Of a DNA stretch of 64,000 bases, positions 1 to 11,751 are shown one piece after another; position 1 is the stretch's first letter; the number at the start of each line of letters is the position of its first letter. The position numbers and the translations under genes were made by a program. The notes under the pieces are model-generated. The model searched no databases. It was not told where the DNA came from and saw only the letters and a list, made by a program, of their open reading frames with translations. Source of the stretch: Burhinus oedicnemus (taxonomy: Eukaryota; Chordata; Aves; Charadriiformes; Burhinidae); contig VFFE01007486.1 of assembly GCA_008921705.1 (NCBI GenBank), forward strand, positions 692,217 to 756,216. Direction: 5' to 3'.

Positions 1-1166
1 CAGCATGCAGCAATTCCAAACAATGTTTTTACAGATACATTTATGCCCATACCTCCAGGGATATAACTTGTAGTGATGCTATGGGTAGAACGGTCTGCAA
101 AAATGTCCATTGCTTATGCTTTTGCATTACAAGCCTAAAAAAATTCCCAATACTCTAAAACAAACCACAACTGCAGTTCCCATTTGTGTGTGCTGAAGAG
201 GGGTGTGGAAGGACTGGAAGACAAAGAAACTCAGAAAAAGCAGGGGTGGGGATCTCCAATTTTTTCAAAACATGCCAAGATGATCTGTCAAGTTAGAGTT
301 TGAATAAAAGAGTGACTTGCCTGGCATATGCAAGGACACGAGATGTACAGGAGACAACAGACATGTGAAAAGGAAAGGTGGAAAAAACTCGAGACAACTT
401 AAAGGTAGGAAGTATCTTGCTTTGAATGTAGCTTTTATACTGAGAGCATCTGAATCACAGCCTTTGTCCATGCTCACCCTCTCACACTGGAAGGATCTGT
501 CCTCAAATATGCAACTATGTGTACTTGAAATTAAGGGTGACTTGTATGTTTGAGGATATGGTCAAACGCTGAGCTGTGCTTTCTCTCTTAATAAGGATGG
601 AGGTGAAGTTATCACCTGAAAGTTCATATATTTACACTATTCTTCCTATAAATCCTCACCGGTTCTTCCACAATTGAGAAAACAAAATAGGAGACAACAC
701 CCTTGCCATATCGAGATACATTGTTGGCCATACACAGACAAATGCAAAGAGAATAATAAGTGAATGCTCACTCAAAAACTGGTACAGCCTTAATTCATGT
801 CTGCAACAGGGAGATATCAAACTCTTCCACCTCCTTTGAAATAATAACTCAAATAATCATGTGAAAAGCAGTGCACTGAAGGAATGTGTTTTTAGAATAT
901 TTTGGAGTAAGGACTTTCTATTAAAATGTTGTTGGTTTTTTGTTTTAATTGGAACTTTTTTTTTTTGTTAACTTGATGAATTCATAATGTTTACAGTTAT
1001 CAGATCAAACTGGGGAGGAAGCTTTATTGCTCCAGGTGTTGCAGTGATTGGAGGAGACTATTATATTGGCTCTGAACCCTTCTCAGCCAGGCTGTAGCTT
1101 TCATCCAAGACATTTAGACAGTCCAAATCTGCACAGTCATTCATTTCAATAGCATTCTCTTACAGT

Positions 1167-1172
1167 TTTATT
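1167..1172 (-). promoter_or_regulatory. Candidate poly(A) signal AATAAA
   Basis: The minus strand reads AATAAA about 200 nt beyond the stop codon of the exon candidate at 1370-1528, a usual distance for a short vertebrate 3' UTR. A second AATAAA lies near 1021-1028. The hexamer is frequent in AT-rich DNA, so its value comes only from its position after the exon. Confidence 0.35.
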
Positions 1173-1369
1173 GTACTCTTGCTATGCTCATATCAATAAA
1201 TATTTCTAAATGACTTGACAATTTGCAGCTTTTTAAAGGGGTTAGTCAAAAGGAGCTGAATTCCAAGTTCAATTAACATGCTATGAACGTGGCAAAGAGC
1301 ACACAAAGGAATAAAGGTAAGAATTTAAAACTGATTTGCTTTACAGTCATCCACTGTGGATGGTCTAAA

Positions 1370-1528
1370 TCAAGCATAACAGCCAACAGGCAAAGTACCC
1401 CAGGATTTTCTGTAACCACTTAAGTCACATGCTGTTTTACCAAAAGCAGGCGCTTTCCCACCCATGTAGAAGCGGCTCATCACTGTGTTGACAACCTTAG
1501 GATCCACATTCTTAGTTATAATTTGACT
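1370..1528 (-). CDS. Candidate terminal coding exon, unrecognised protein
   Basis: On the minus strand a long pyrimidine tract (1531-1565) ends in TAG at the acceptor, followed by a 52-codon open frame that closes with TGA at 1372-1370. The peptide begins SQIITKNVDPKVV and ends SWGTLPVGCYA; it is rich in Gly, Tyr and Met, and includes MGGKAPAFGK. The frame is closed immediately upstream by the acceptor's own TAG, as expected if translation enters by splicing. A poly(A) signal follows about 200 nt downstream. The acceptor reads TAGAG, so a second AG two bases later could also be used, which changes the entering phase from 0 to one base over. I do not recognise the protein family and see no catalytic motif. 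Alternative: a chance open frame beside a good acceptor. Protein homology or RNA evidence would decide. Confidence 0.5.
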   Translation of the reverse strand, partial: SQIITKNVDPKVVNTVMSRFYMGGKAPAFGKTACDLSGYRKSWGTLPVGCYA

Positions 1529-1604
1529 CTACAGCAAAAAGAAAAAAAGAAAAGAAAAAGGAAAATATAGGAGATGCTAGAAACTAAATACTGGAATTTA
1601 AATG

Positions 1605-1686
1605 CCATTGCTTCCTTCACATCTTTCTCACCTGGGCCACCCAGGGTGCTGGGGACCTCAGCCTCAGCCCCAGCCTCCCACTAGGG
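1605..1686. repeat. TTAGGG-containing satellite, left partial unit
   Basis: This stretch matches the last part of the unit seen twice at 2780-3120 (shared blocks CTTTCTCA, GGGCCACCCA, GGTGCTGGGGACCTCAG, CCTCCCA) and ends in CTAGGG, where the LTR interrupts it. It is therefore the left end of one array that continues at 2780. Confidence 0.8.
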
Positions 1687-2779
1687 TGTATTTGGTTTCC
1701 ATAACAAGGTTTTGGTAGGGGTGCTCTACAGGGGTAGCTCCTCTGAGAAGCTGCTAGAAGCCTCCCCTATTTCTGACAGAGCCAATCCCAGCCGGCTTCA
1801 AGACGAACCCATTGCTGGCCATGGCCGAGCCAATCAGTGACTGTGGTAGCGCCTCTGTGATAACATATTCAAGAAGGGGAAAAAGAAACAAACCTGGGTG
1901 GCAGCAGCCAGAACGCAGGAGTGAGAATATGTGAAAGCAACAACTCTGCAGACACCAAGGTCACTGAAGAAAGAGGAGGAGGAGATGTTCCAGGTGCTGG
2001 AGCAGAGATTCCCCTGCAGCTTGTTGTAAAGACCATGCTGAGGCAGGCTGTCCCCCTGCAACCCATGGAGGTCAATGGTGGAGCAGATATCCACCTGCAG
2101 CATGCAGGGAACCCCACGTCAGAGCAGGTGAATGCCCAAAGGAAGCTGTGACCCCATGGAGAGCCCACGCTGGAGAAGGCTCTTGGCAGAACCTGTGGCC
2201 CCATGGAGAGAGGAGCCCACACTGGAGCAGGTTTGCTTGCAGGACTTGTGACCCCATGGGGGACCCACGCTGGAGCAGTCTGTTCCTGAAGGACTGCACC
2301 CCATGGAAGAAGTCACACTGGAGAAGTTCATGGATAACTGTCTCCCGTGGCAGGGACCGCACAGTGGAGCAGGAGAAGACTGTGAGGAGTCCTCCACCTG
2401 AGGAGGAAGGAGTGGCAGAAACAACGTGTGATGAACTGATCACAACCCCCATTCCCCATCTCTTGCACTGCTGCGGGCGAGGAGGTAGAGGAAATTGGGA
2501 CTGAAGTTGAGCCTGGGAAGAAGGGAGGAGTGGTGGAGAAGGTGTTTTAGGTTTTATTTCTCATTACGCTACTCTGATTGGATTAGTAACAAATTCAATT
2601 AATTTTCCCCAAGTCAAGTCTGTTTTGCCCATGACAGTAATTGCTGAGTGATCTCCCTGTCCTTATCTCAACCCACGAGCCTTTTGTTATATTTTCTCTC
2701 CCCCTATCCAGCTGAGGAGGGGGAGTGATACAGCGGCTTTGGTGGGCACCTGGCATCCAGGTAGGGTCAACCCACCACA
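1687..2779 (-). mobile_element. Solo LTR of a bird endogenous retrovirus
   Basis: The element is 1,093 bp and bounded TGTATTTGG...CCACCACA, that is TG...CA on either strand. It is flanked by the same five bases, TAGGG, at 1682-1686 and 2780-2784. Removing the element and one TAGGG restores a satellite junction equivalent to the intact one at 2941-2953. No gag, pol or env reading frame and no second LTR copy lies beside it, so it is a solo LTR left by LTR-LTR recombination. I recognise the body, including the segment at 2548-2779, as a common avian LTR type. A 5-bp duplication fits class III (ERVL-like) or some class I elements better than class II, which gives 6 bp; the repetitive target weakens this. 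I assign minus orientation from memory of the family, where the LTR starts TGTGGTGGG. Confidence 0.85.
2148..2370. repeat. Degenerate ~50-bp tandem repeats inside the LTR
   Basis: Motifs of the form CCCATGG, then CCCACGCTGGAG with variants, recur about every 45-55 bp at least five times, separated by short variable stretches such as CTTGCAGGACTTGTGA. This is an internal minisatellite of the LTR. It opens frames on both strands, but these are side effects of the repeat and not genes. Confidence 0.75.
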
Positions 2780-3150
2780 TAGGGTTAGGGTTCCAAGAGC
2801 TACAAAGCCTACAGCTCCAGGGAAACTGACATTGGAAAAAGCATGCCAAGAGGAGCACAACACTGCACCGACATCGCTTCCTCCACACCTTTCTCATCTG
2901 GGCCACCCATGGTGCTGGGGACCTCAGCCTTTGGCCCAACCTCCCATTAGGGTTAGGGTTAGGGTTAGGGTTCAGAGAGCCACAAAGCCTACAGCTCCAG
3001 GGACACTGGCACTGGAAAAGGCATGCCAAGGGGAGCACAGCACTGCACCAGTATCGCTCCCTCCACACCTTTCTCATATGGGCCACCCACGGTGCTGGGG
3101 CCCTCAGTCTTAGCTCACCTCCACCTTTATGGTTATAGTTCTGTGGCTAC
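2780..3150. repeat. TTAGGG-containing satellite, right units
   Basis: Two units are visible. The first starts at the LTR junction with two TTAGGG-like repeats; the second starts at 2941 with CCTCCCA and contains four perfect TTAGGG at 2948-2971; a third begins at 3118 in degenerate form and fades out near 3150. Start-to-start spacing is 177 bp for the intact unit, and about 169 bp for the interrupted one after removing the LTR. Shared blocks include CACAAAGCCTACAGCTCCAG, GGCATGCCAAG and GGGCCACCCA. The array is interstitial, since unique-looking sequence lies on both sides. Confidence 0.8.
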
Positions 3151-6100
3151 CAAGAAAATCAAGAAAATCAGTACAAGAGATATAGAGATATAGAAATGAA
3201 GTAGAATATGTGATTCTTCTTTACATTCTTAGTTTTTTGCTTCCCCTAAACAAGAATAAACACATCTGTTACTCAGAGGAAATCCTCTTTTTTTCCAGTA
3301 CTTATGATCCTTCAGTGTGGGCTGACACATCTAACTCTACACCTTGTCATACTGTTATGTTCTGTATTTCATTTCTCTGTCTTTATAGCCATTATTTTGA
3401 TTTTTTGGCAGTATCTACATGCCTTAGCAGATGAACTCTTTAGTACTACTATAAGTCTTGTTCAGTTAAGGAATTGTGTATATTTTACCTAGGTTGCTTT
3501 ACATTCCATTTACCATGGTTCAGAGAAATGGTCCCTGACATGCTATTAGGAATACCATAGTCGTATCATGTTTGAGCAGCCTTGGACTGTTCTTCCCTTT
3601 TCATGAGGCCAACAAATTTTAACTTCTCCATCTAATTTTTCTTTCTCAATCTGGGCGTATACAGCAGTGCTTCACTTCTATCCCTATACCTATTAGGTTT
3701 TCCTTTCAATAGACAATGGCTTTTGCTTACCACAGGTGAGTACATAACACAAGAACAATAGCAATGTATTGCTATTACCCTATATATTTACATAACCCCA
3801 ACTCTGTATTCACGTTTATACTTACATAGACATATAAGACATACCATTGCAGTGCTAATGCTTATTAAGTCATTAGGAAATAAATCAAGGAATAAAGCAA
3901 GGAAAATATTTTCACCAAGGATGGAGTAGACTTAATTTATAAAATCAATACTTTTTACTGCACTCCAAGGTTGGCTTTTATTTGAGACTATTTCTGCATC
4001 TCTGTTCTTCTGTCCTAGTTGTTCCTCCCTTGTGTTCCTGTTCTCTCTAGAACAAGTTTTGATTTCTTAGTTCCAGAAGTTATGATTAAAATGATTTTAC
4101 AAAGACAGAGTGAAACCAGATCATAATTTTAACCAGTCTGATGCTTAACAAACTAAAGGCTCATACACAATCATGCCTTTTCACATCATCCTCTAAAAGA
4201 AAATTACAGTTGTTTGATGTCCCTATGAAATCAAAGGTTTACTTAAAAGTGCCAAATGCTGTCCATAGAGGAGGGAATTTTAAAATAATGGACAGAGTAA
4301 GGTTAGGAAAATGTAGTTGAACAGTGCCAGGCATATAGAAAATGTCTCTGAATCCCAAGTTATTTTAGAAATTAAATGCTGCTATTTTCTAAATGAGTTT
4401 GTTCCCCAGACTCCCTTTTGACTAGGGAATACTCTGGCTTCACTGAGATACCTGTCATTCGAGAAAGCTCTCAGCTTTCAACTCCTGTTCATGTTTTCAG
4501 GTTCATGTACAGGGCTAGAGGTTATCTTCCAGTATTTGGTATTTTCCAGAGGAGTAGCTCACATATGTTTGGGTTTTTTATCTTTCCTTCTAATCAGTTG
4601 TGTAGGTATAAAATCAGCAATAGCTCTGAAGAAGTTGAAACAGAAAGACACAACTAGGACAAAAAGAAAAAATCTTTAAATCTGTTTGAAAAATATAGTG
4701 TCCAAATGTAGCAATGCATATTTATTTTTATAGTGTACATTACGCAGCTTGTAATTATGTTTCACATCCTAAAGATCAGATATTTTATCTTTGTATCTCG
4801 CTGTTTCTGTACAGCCTAAGAAAAAATAAGTTAAATTTGTTAATTTTTAAACGGAATTTTTATAAAAGCGTAGCTTTAGATTTAAGCAATAGATGAACCA
4901 AATTAATCTCATAATTGAGGGAGAGTGAGACTAAAGAGTCATAGGAAATTTCAGACTGTGGGATCACTCACTATTTCCTTCCGAGATAAATAAAAACTTA
5001 AGTTCTTTACAATACTGTTTTAGGGAGTTTAAAAGCTAGGGGCAATAAATAGAAAATAAATTATATTATCTTCCAAAGGAGTAAGAAAATTAACAGTCAG
5101 TTCACTGTCAGAAGTTGAGCTATCTTATCCTCCTGGATGTGGCGCTAGTTGTGCACAGATCTATGAAATCCCTAGGTACTTGTTTTCATTCTCTGCTATT
5201 TTTTCCCTCTCTTTTTATGTTTTCTTTTATCAGACCTAGCACTTTTTACATCAGCATACACACAGATCCGTGTCTGAGTTACATCATTACTTGCAGCAAA
5301 TGGCTCTTTATTCCATGCAGTTTGTAATACAGTTCTTGCCATGTACACTCCCTTATTACCAAAGACTGTTGGTAGATGGATGTTAAGTATGGAGAAGTAT
5401 GTGGTAGCCAGTATCACTGATGGTCATGGATGATAAATAAATGGAATGTCTCCAATTTAAATGGGCAGTACATGTCAGACATCTGTCTGGAAATGGCTTT
5501 CACTGTTGACAGACCTTAAAAAACTAGCATAGATTATAGGTTTACATTTCTTAATATTTACTTTTAGCACAAAGTTAATCCCACCCTCGATGCCACACAC
5601 ACAAAAAAGTGATTTTCTAAAAATACTGCAATTACTTTCAAGAATAACAGAATTTCCTGTTCCATAAGCAGACTTTCAAATAACATTCATGAGGTAAGAA
5701 ACACTTAACAGAAGCAGAGTAGGTTGCCTCTAACTGCTTTCCTAGTTGTGCTAATGCTGTACTCTCCCTGCTGAAGCATTACAGCATTTGGCATGATCTT
5801 GATCCATATAGGTCATGGCAGATATTCTTACCCAGTTAAGTAACAGTTATATTGCTGATGGGATCAAGAGGAGGTTAAAAGATATGCTCTCCTTTGGTTT
5901 CTTTAATAAACCTAACAATTATATTTATATTGCAGGTCTTGCCATAATACACTCTCTGAGCAAACATTTCAAAACCATCACACTCTGAATATAAATCTAA
6001 TTAGTAGCCAGATAGCCAGATTAATAGTAGCCAGATTACAGATATACTCAGTTATTCACCTGTAGAAGTCACTGTAAATTGGTATAAAAAATCGAAATGT

Positions 6101-9100
6101 ATAAAGAGGGATTGTGAACTTTCAGAAACAGCTTCAATTGCTGCTTTTTTAGTGTTCACAACTGTTGCAAATGTAAACATTTATGAAATGAAATACGGAT
6201 TTAGGCTTGGGCAAACCTTCATCTTCCACTCATTGTTCTCTGCAAAACTGTTTCCAGCTATGATGGAAGTGACAAAACCACCATACAAAACAATCAAGTC
6301 ATCCAAATTTCTTTTCCTCTGGCCCTACAAATTGCATTCATGACTGCATACTAATCCAATTCTGATGGAAAGAGGAAAGATTTTCCTCTTGCCTCTCCTT
6401 TCCAACAGTATTTCAGAGAAATTGGAGAGATGGTTTTAATTGCCTTTGCCTGACAAGGTCACTGAATGGAGAGAAGTGCTTCAGCTGCAATGCTATTTTG
6501 TGTACATGCAATAAGCATCACTGCTGATTGCATTTCTGAGTTGCATTTCATGCTAGGCTCAGATACCACCTGAATGCTTTGGTATGCACCTTCTGGAACA
6601 CAGGCAGAGTTGAGGCAACGCTCTGTATATCTGGTGATCAAAATGGAGATTTTATGAGAATGGGGTGCCTGGCTCCCAGGAACAGTGAGCATAAGGGAAT
6701 GCCAGGGCAGCTCTGAAGTTCAAAAAACAGGTGTTAAGTACATTGATGTGTCTCCAGCTCTAGGTGGTTACTTAATCTTGTACACTCAGGGTTTGGACAT
6801 CTAAATCCCACTGACATCAGTTTTAGGTGTCCGACTAAGCTTTCCGTATCTTACAAGTTTTGCCAATGAATTAAACAGATTTTCAAAAAGCAGGATTTTC
6901 ACAAGTGGTCAGTGTTGAGTTAAATACTACCACTGAAGTCCATAGGAAATGTCCTAAGAATATCAATGGAGTATAAGCCAGAAAATGCTGAACCCTTCCA
7001 GAATCACATGCCAAAGATTTTTTCATTGTATTTGTAACACTTACCATCATATATCTCTTACCAGCACTTGAATGTGATGTTATTTCTCACATTAAAATAT
7101 TCATTATTTTTTTACATAATTGCCAGAGACTAAGAAGGTTGAATTCCTACAGTCAGTAAACAACGACAGCAACAAAAACACCCTAAAAATCTTTTTCCTC
7201 TAAACAATTTGCTAAGTCTAGGAATACAGCAAAAATAAATCATTTGGCACTTTATGATATTTCACAGCAGGAAAACATTGGTAGTGTCAAATAACACGAG
7301 AAACTTAGAATATGAAACATGAACCCTAACAATAATGGAGATGCATGCCGCTATTGCAAGTTGTATGCTGGAGGCTTTCCAGAATATAGTAGTCACTATA
7401 TTCACTATAAATCCTACTGGTGACAGATACAGTCTCTTTTCCGTACTGTTGACATTTCCTTTTCATCTGTGTGTTTGTATGAGTACTGACCAATTCATTC
7501 AAATGGAGATTTGCATGAGAATCAAGTTACATGATCAAGGAGATTGCAAATTTTAATACTACATTTACTTGAAGATGTACAGATTAACAGCGAGGTTGAA
7601 CCCCTTCTCTCCAAGACAGACTCTCATTAACTTTAGTGGTTATTAGTTTCTATATCAAGTTCTCAACAATTTCAGTTGCTAAAAGCATTAGGATTATTTT
7701 ATGGGAAAAGTGAACTATCCAACTGTGACACCTTTTTGGCTTGTATGACACTTAGGACAATAAAATTCTGCCTAGATCTCCTACATGAAAGTTACAGTAG
7801 ATATAATGGCTGCAAATTATACCCAAATATGGATTTTAGAAATACCAAATCTTTGTAATATTAGATGAAACACTAGATTCAGAGTTCATTCAAACGTTTA
7901 TTTGAAATGTGGATCCAAATATTACATCTTGTGTACATTTAAACTCAGAATTTGTGAATATGAGAATTTATGAATATTAGAAATTGAGTGTTCTTTATCC
8001 AAATTTTATTGTGGTTCACTAATGTAAGCTACCAATTAATTCCCTCTAACAACCTGCCACATACTAGTTTTTTTGATGCCACTGACACACAAAGGAGATT
8101 ATAAATCAGAACTTTCAAATTGATGTTATTCCGATCTTAAAAAGCTATCCAAGGCTTTGTAAGCACTAAATGCTTTACAGTTCACATGAGATGCAACATT
8201 GTTTCCTCTTCCCTTGAGTATTCCTGTTCAGAATGTCTCCCTCCATAAACAGAAAAAAAAGACACCTTTACTTCAGCCTGCTCTTTCTTCCTAATAATCT
8301 TCCTGAAAAAGGAACTATGGAGAAACCAGGCTTTGAATGGTTCAGACATAGTTTGAAAAACATTGTCATAACATAAGGGCAGAAGCAACTCCTAATCAGG
8401 ACTATCTGTTGCCAACAACAAGCACAAAATTAGCTACGTGGACAAATAAGAGGATTGGCATTTCCTCCCTAGAGTCATATGAATTTAAAATTCCATTAAA
8501 ATGTTCTTTGAGACTGTTATCATTCTGCTTTACTTTGCAGTTAGCTGTTTTTGCAGTGGTAAAAGTTGGTGTCATAAAATATTTCTTACAGGATACAATG
8601 AATAAAGAGGACATAGGATCTGCCAGTTAACAAACATCTCTATCCCATATTAAAAAGTAAAAAATTATTTAAAAAACAGAGAATATACTGTAAAATAGAT
8701 ACTTCAACATAATTTAATTGGATCACGAAGAAAATGTAAACTTTTCCAACAGTGCAGTTAACAGATGACAAACTCAGAATAACCATTCTACAGAGACGTG
8801 CATATTAGAAGTATGTGTACATATATTTGTGCTGTTAGAACCTCAATGTTTTTCCAAACTCTTATGACTCTGAACTGAAAAAAATAAGTAAATGAAAGTC
8901 AATTGGCTTGATGGCACAGAAAGGTAAAATTTTGATTTTGACAATTTATCATGCAACTGAGTAACATAAAATTTCACGGCAAATATCTTGAATAAATATT
9001 CTGAAATGAAAAGTCATAATGTTCTGTCAAAGAAGGTCAACAAGAACATTTTGACCTTATTGAAATTATTTCAGCATTCTTTAAAGAAATGTTATTGAAA

Positions 9101-10738
9101 TCTAGCTGCTTAATTTTAATGAGATATCATTCATCAATGAAAACAGTATTATCTCAGAACATTTTACAAGATTTCAGAATTTTTTTTCACATCTCAGATG
9201 CAAATGTGTATTTGAGATTAACAACTCAAAATGGGAGACACAAAAGTATTTCATATTGGTCCAACTTTGCTTCCAAGGATGGAAAGGAGGTGGGGAGAGT
9301 AAGTTACTAGACATTTCATAAGCTACATATATGACTCCCTCATCAAGAGACTTGTATCGAGCAGTGTCATAGCAGAGTGATGGTGAATTTACCCCTAGTT
9401 CAGACCATATCCTATTACAGCCATTTACATATTAGTTTTCCCAACTCCAAACGTAAAACAGAGAACAATAAGGACACCTAGGATAAGACCCTGCTTATCA
9501 CTCTGTTGTCTGTATAAATTACACACAGGAGAGCTTTTCAAATTTATCTTGCCTTTTAAGAACATCCCACCACAAAAATATTTTGCAACTAGCACTGAAT
9601 TAAATCCATTGTACTTTACTGTGACACTGATGAAGGAATTGTGTGCTATGTTTTCATGACAAACACATCATTAGTGTACATACATTTAAGCTGATTATTT
9701 CATTCAGCACAAGGGACATTAAGGTTAGAATGATACAAAAGCACAAATCACACTTGATGTTTCCCAAATACCAAGCTTTGTGTCATCTAATCAAGATTTC
9801 ATCAAATGTTTTATTAAACTCAGTCACGCGAGCCTTGCTGAAGCCAGATGATCTCTTATTATCAACTAGCAGTAAATTACATTCATTTTTGAACTGAATT
9901 TCAATGAAACCCTTCCTAAAATACTTGGAAGCTAGAAGGGGGTCATCTTATAAAAATAAAAATTGCTGCTGTGTTTTTCCCTAGAAATTAGATGGTAAGC
10001 AGAGGAAATAAGATTTATAAATGTTACTGCTCACAAAAAAAAGTGGAGATTATGACATTAGCAATATATGGTATGATCATTAATGACCAAAAGGAATTAC
10101 CTTTGATTTACTGATTACTCCTCATTTGTATTACAAGTAGTATCCTTTTAATTACAAGACAAATAATAAGAAAAGATTCCTGACTCGTGAGATAAATCAC
10201 ATGCTAGTAAACAGCATAAAAATTACTGCATGTGTCCTCCATATTCAAGTTACATTTTCAGTCCTTTATATGGAAGATGAACAGAGGAAAGACCTAAATA
10301 TACATAGTTAAAAGCATGAATGAGCCTCTCATTCAGGGGGTGAAAAAGAAAATGCTGAAAAGAGGTGTTTTTGCAGCAGGCCTTTCTGAAACAGACCTTC
10401 TGTTAACAGTAGCATGCACTACTGATGAGTATGAAAGGTAGGAAGAGACTTGACTTGACCATCCACTGAACCCCTAATTCTACGCCTGAGGTATGCTGAG
10501 TGGAGGAGTGCCTCTGTTAACCTGAATATAAAATCTAAATTTCTTATCAAGACAGAAAGGCTATTTCTAAGCTCTGTAATGTGCACTCCACAGTTGGAAA
10601 TCATGGCATTAATTTAGCAGAAAGTAAAATAGTAAGTAAGAACCCTACGTAAAAAAATTACCTCAGAAATTACAGAACTATGCAGGTAGCAGGGATACAG
10701 CTCTCTGCAGCATGTGTGAGGGCAGAACTGGTTCTTAC
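3151..10738. other. AT-rich DNA, no gene recognised
   Basis: I see no convincing exon, RNA gene or young transposon. A short local duplication of TAGTAGCCAGAT lies at about 6001-6036. Around 6785-6960 the phrases AAATCCCACTGACATCAG and CCACTGAAGTCCATAGG resemble old dispersed repeats of sauropsid genomes, too decayed to classify. A minus-strand open stretch near 8286-8393 has weak splice sites only. Confidence 0.6.
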
Positions 10739-10856
10739 CTGTCACCGTTCACAACATACTTCCTTCTCAAGTAGCAAAATGTATTGTACAAAGCAGCATG
10801 TAATGCCAGCACTGTATTTAAACCCTTAACTGCAAATCGGAAATTTAAACTGGACA
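10739..10856 (-). CDS. Candidate internal coding exon, unrecognised
   Basis: On the minus strand an acceptor with a good pyrimidine tract (CTTCTTTTTCATCTGT then ACACTTAG) is followed by 118 nt with one open frame, and then a near-consensus donor GACAG|GTAAGA. The frame enters with two bases, runs 38 codons and leaves two bases over. The peptide contains LNFRFAVKGLNTVLAL and CYLRRKYVVNGD, alternating amphipathic and basic as in a helical soluble protein. Its exit phase fits the terminal exon at 1370 only if the second AG of that exon's TAGAG acceptor is used. Its entry phase fits the 19131-19164 exon in one reading of that exon, but not the reading that joins the CpG-island ATG exon. A pseudo-exon remains possible. 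Confidence 0.4.
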
Positions 10857-11750
10857 CTAAGTGTAACAGATGAAAAAGAAGGAAATGGCTGATTTTAAAT
10901 AATATTATTAATGAGTAACTGATAGGCCACATAGCCTTTTCTATCCAGGTACACTAAATCATCCAAGTAGTGAAAATATAGCAGTCACTTTGACCCTTGC
11001 TGCGATATAACCACTTTTAGATTTCATTATGTTATACTACTTCCTACACTCCAGATGTTTCTCAGATTGATACCTCAGTAGGTTGAGACCTCAGCTTCTG
11101 TAATAATCTAATATAGAAGTTACAGTAAGTTGACAGGAAAATGGTAAGGAAATAATCATTGACTATAAAGGGTATCAGGACAGTGCAGTTTCCCTCAATA
11201 CTGATTAAAACAAACCAATCAAATATTTCAGGGCATTTAGTAACCAAAATTGTTTCTCCTTCAAAATGCAAAGAGTCTGATTAGACAACCACTTGAAGGA
11301 AGAGATGCATAATTTACTCTTGGATAAAAATTACAGAAAAGTAAAATCATACTGGGAATTCCTGGTGTCACAATTTTGCCCATACAGTCTTACCAATTAC
11401 TACTTTCTCAGGGAAGACTGATGACTCCTAAAACACCAGTGACCAAACCCTCCAAAGTTAAAAGGGAGGACCTGGAAGTCCTGACCAGGCATGAGATTTT
11501 TTTACTGTTTGGAAATGCTCAAAACCTTGAAACTTTAGCTGAGAATCTCTTCACAGATAGCCAGTATCAGTCTATTACTTTTCATAACAGGGGATATGAC
11601 TTCAAGATGGTCTCATTTCTCTCTTTAAGGATTTTTCACTATTTTGTACTAATATATCAGAAAACTAAATGTAGCATAACCTTAAATTGGGATATTGTTA
11701 TGAAAATTGTTTCTTTATGACAAAAAAAATTACAATTCTATATACACCCA
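10857..11750. other. No gene recognised
   Basis: AT-rich DNA. A 114-codon plus-strand frame at 11376-11720 has peptide-like composition in its first half but no donor in the right place; frames of this length are expected by chance here. Confidence 0.5.
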
Positions 11751-11751
11751 A

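Noticed and set aside
2948..2971. True telomere or chromosome end
   Set aside because: Only four TTAGGG units, embedded in a longer repeated unit and flanked on both sides by ordinary sequence.
2595..3086. 163-codon minus-strand open frame
   Set aside because: It crosses the LTR end and the satellite; the Asn-Pro repeats are just the TTAGGG motif read in reverse.
11376..11720. 114-codon plus-strand frame with protein-like first half
   Set aside because: The pyrimidine tract before it is fair, but no consensus donor follows at a sensible place and the second half is low-complexity AT-driven.
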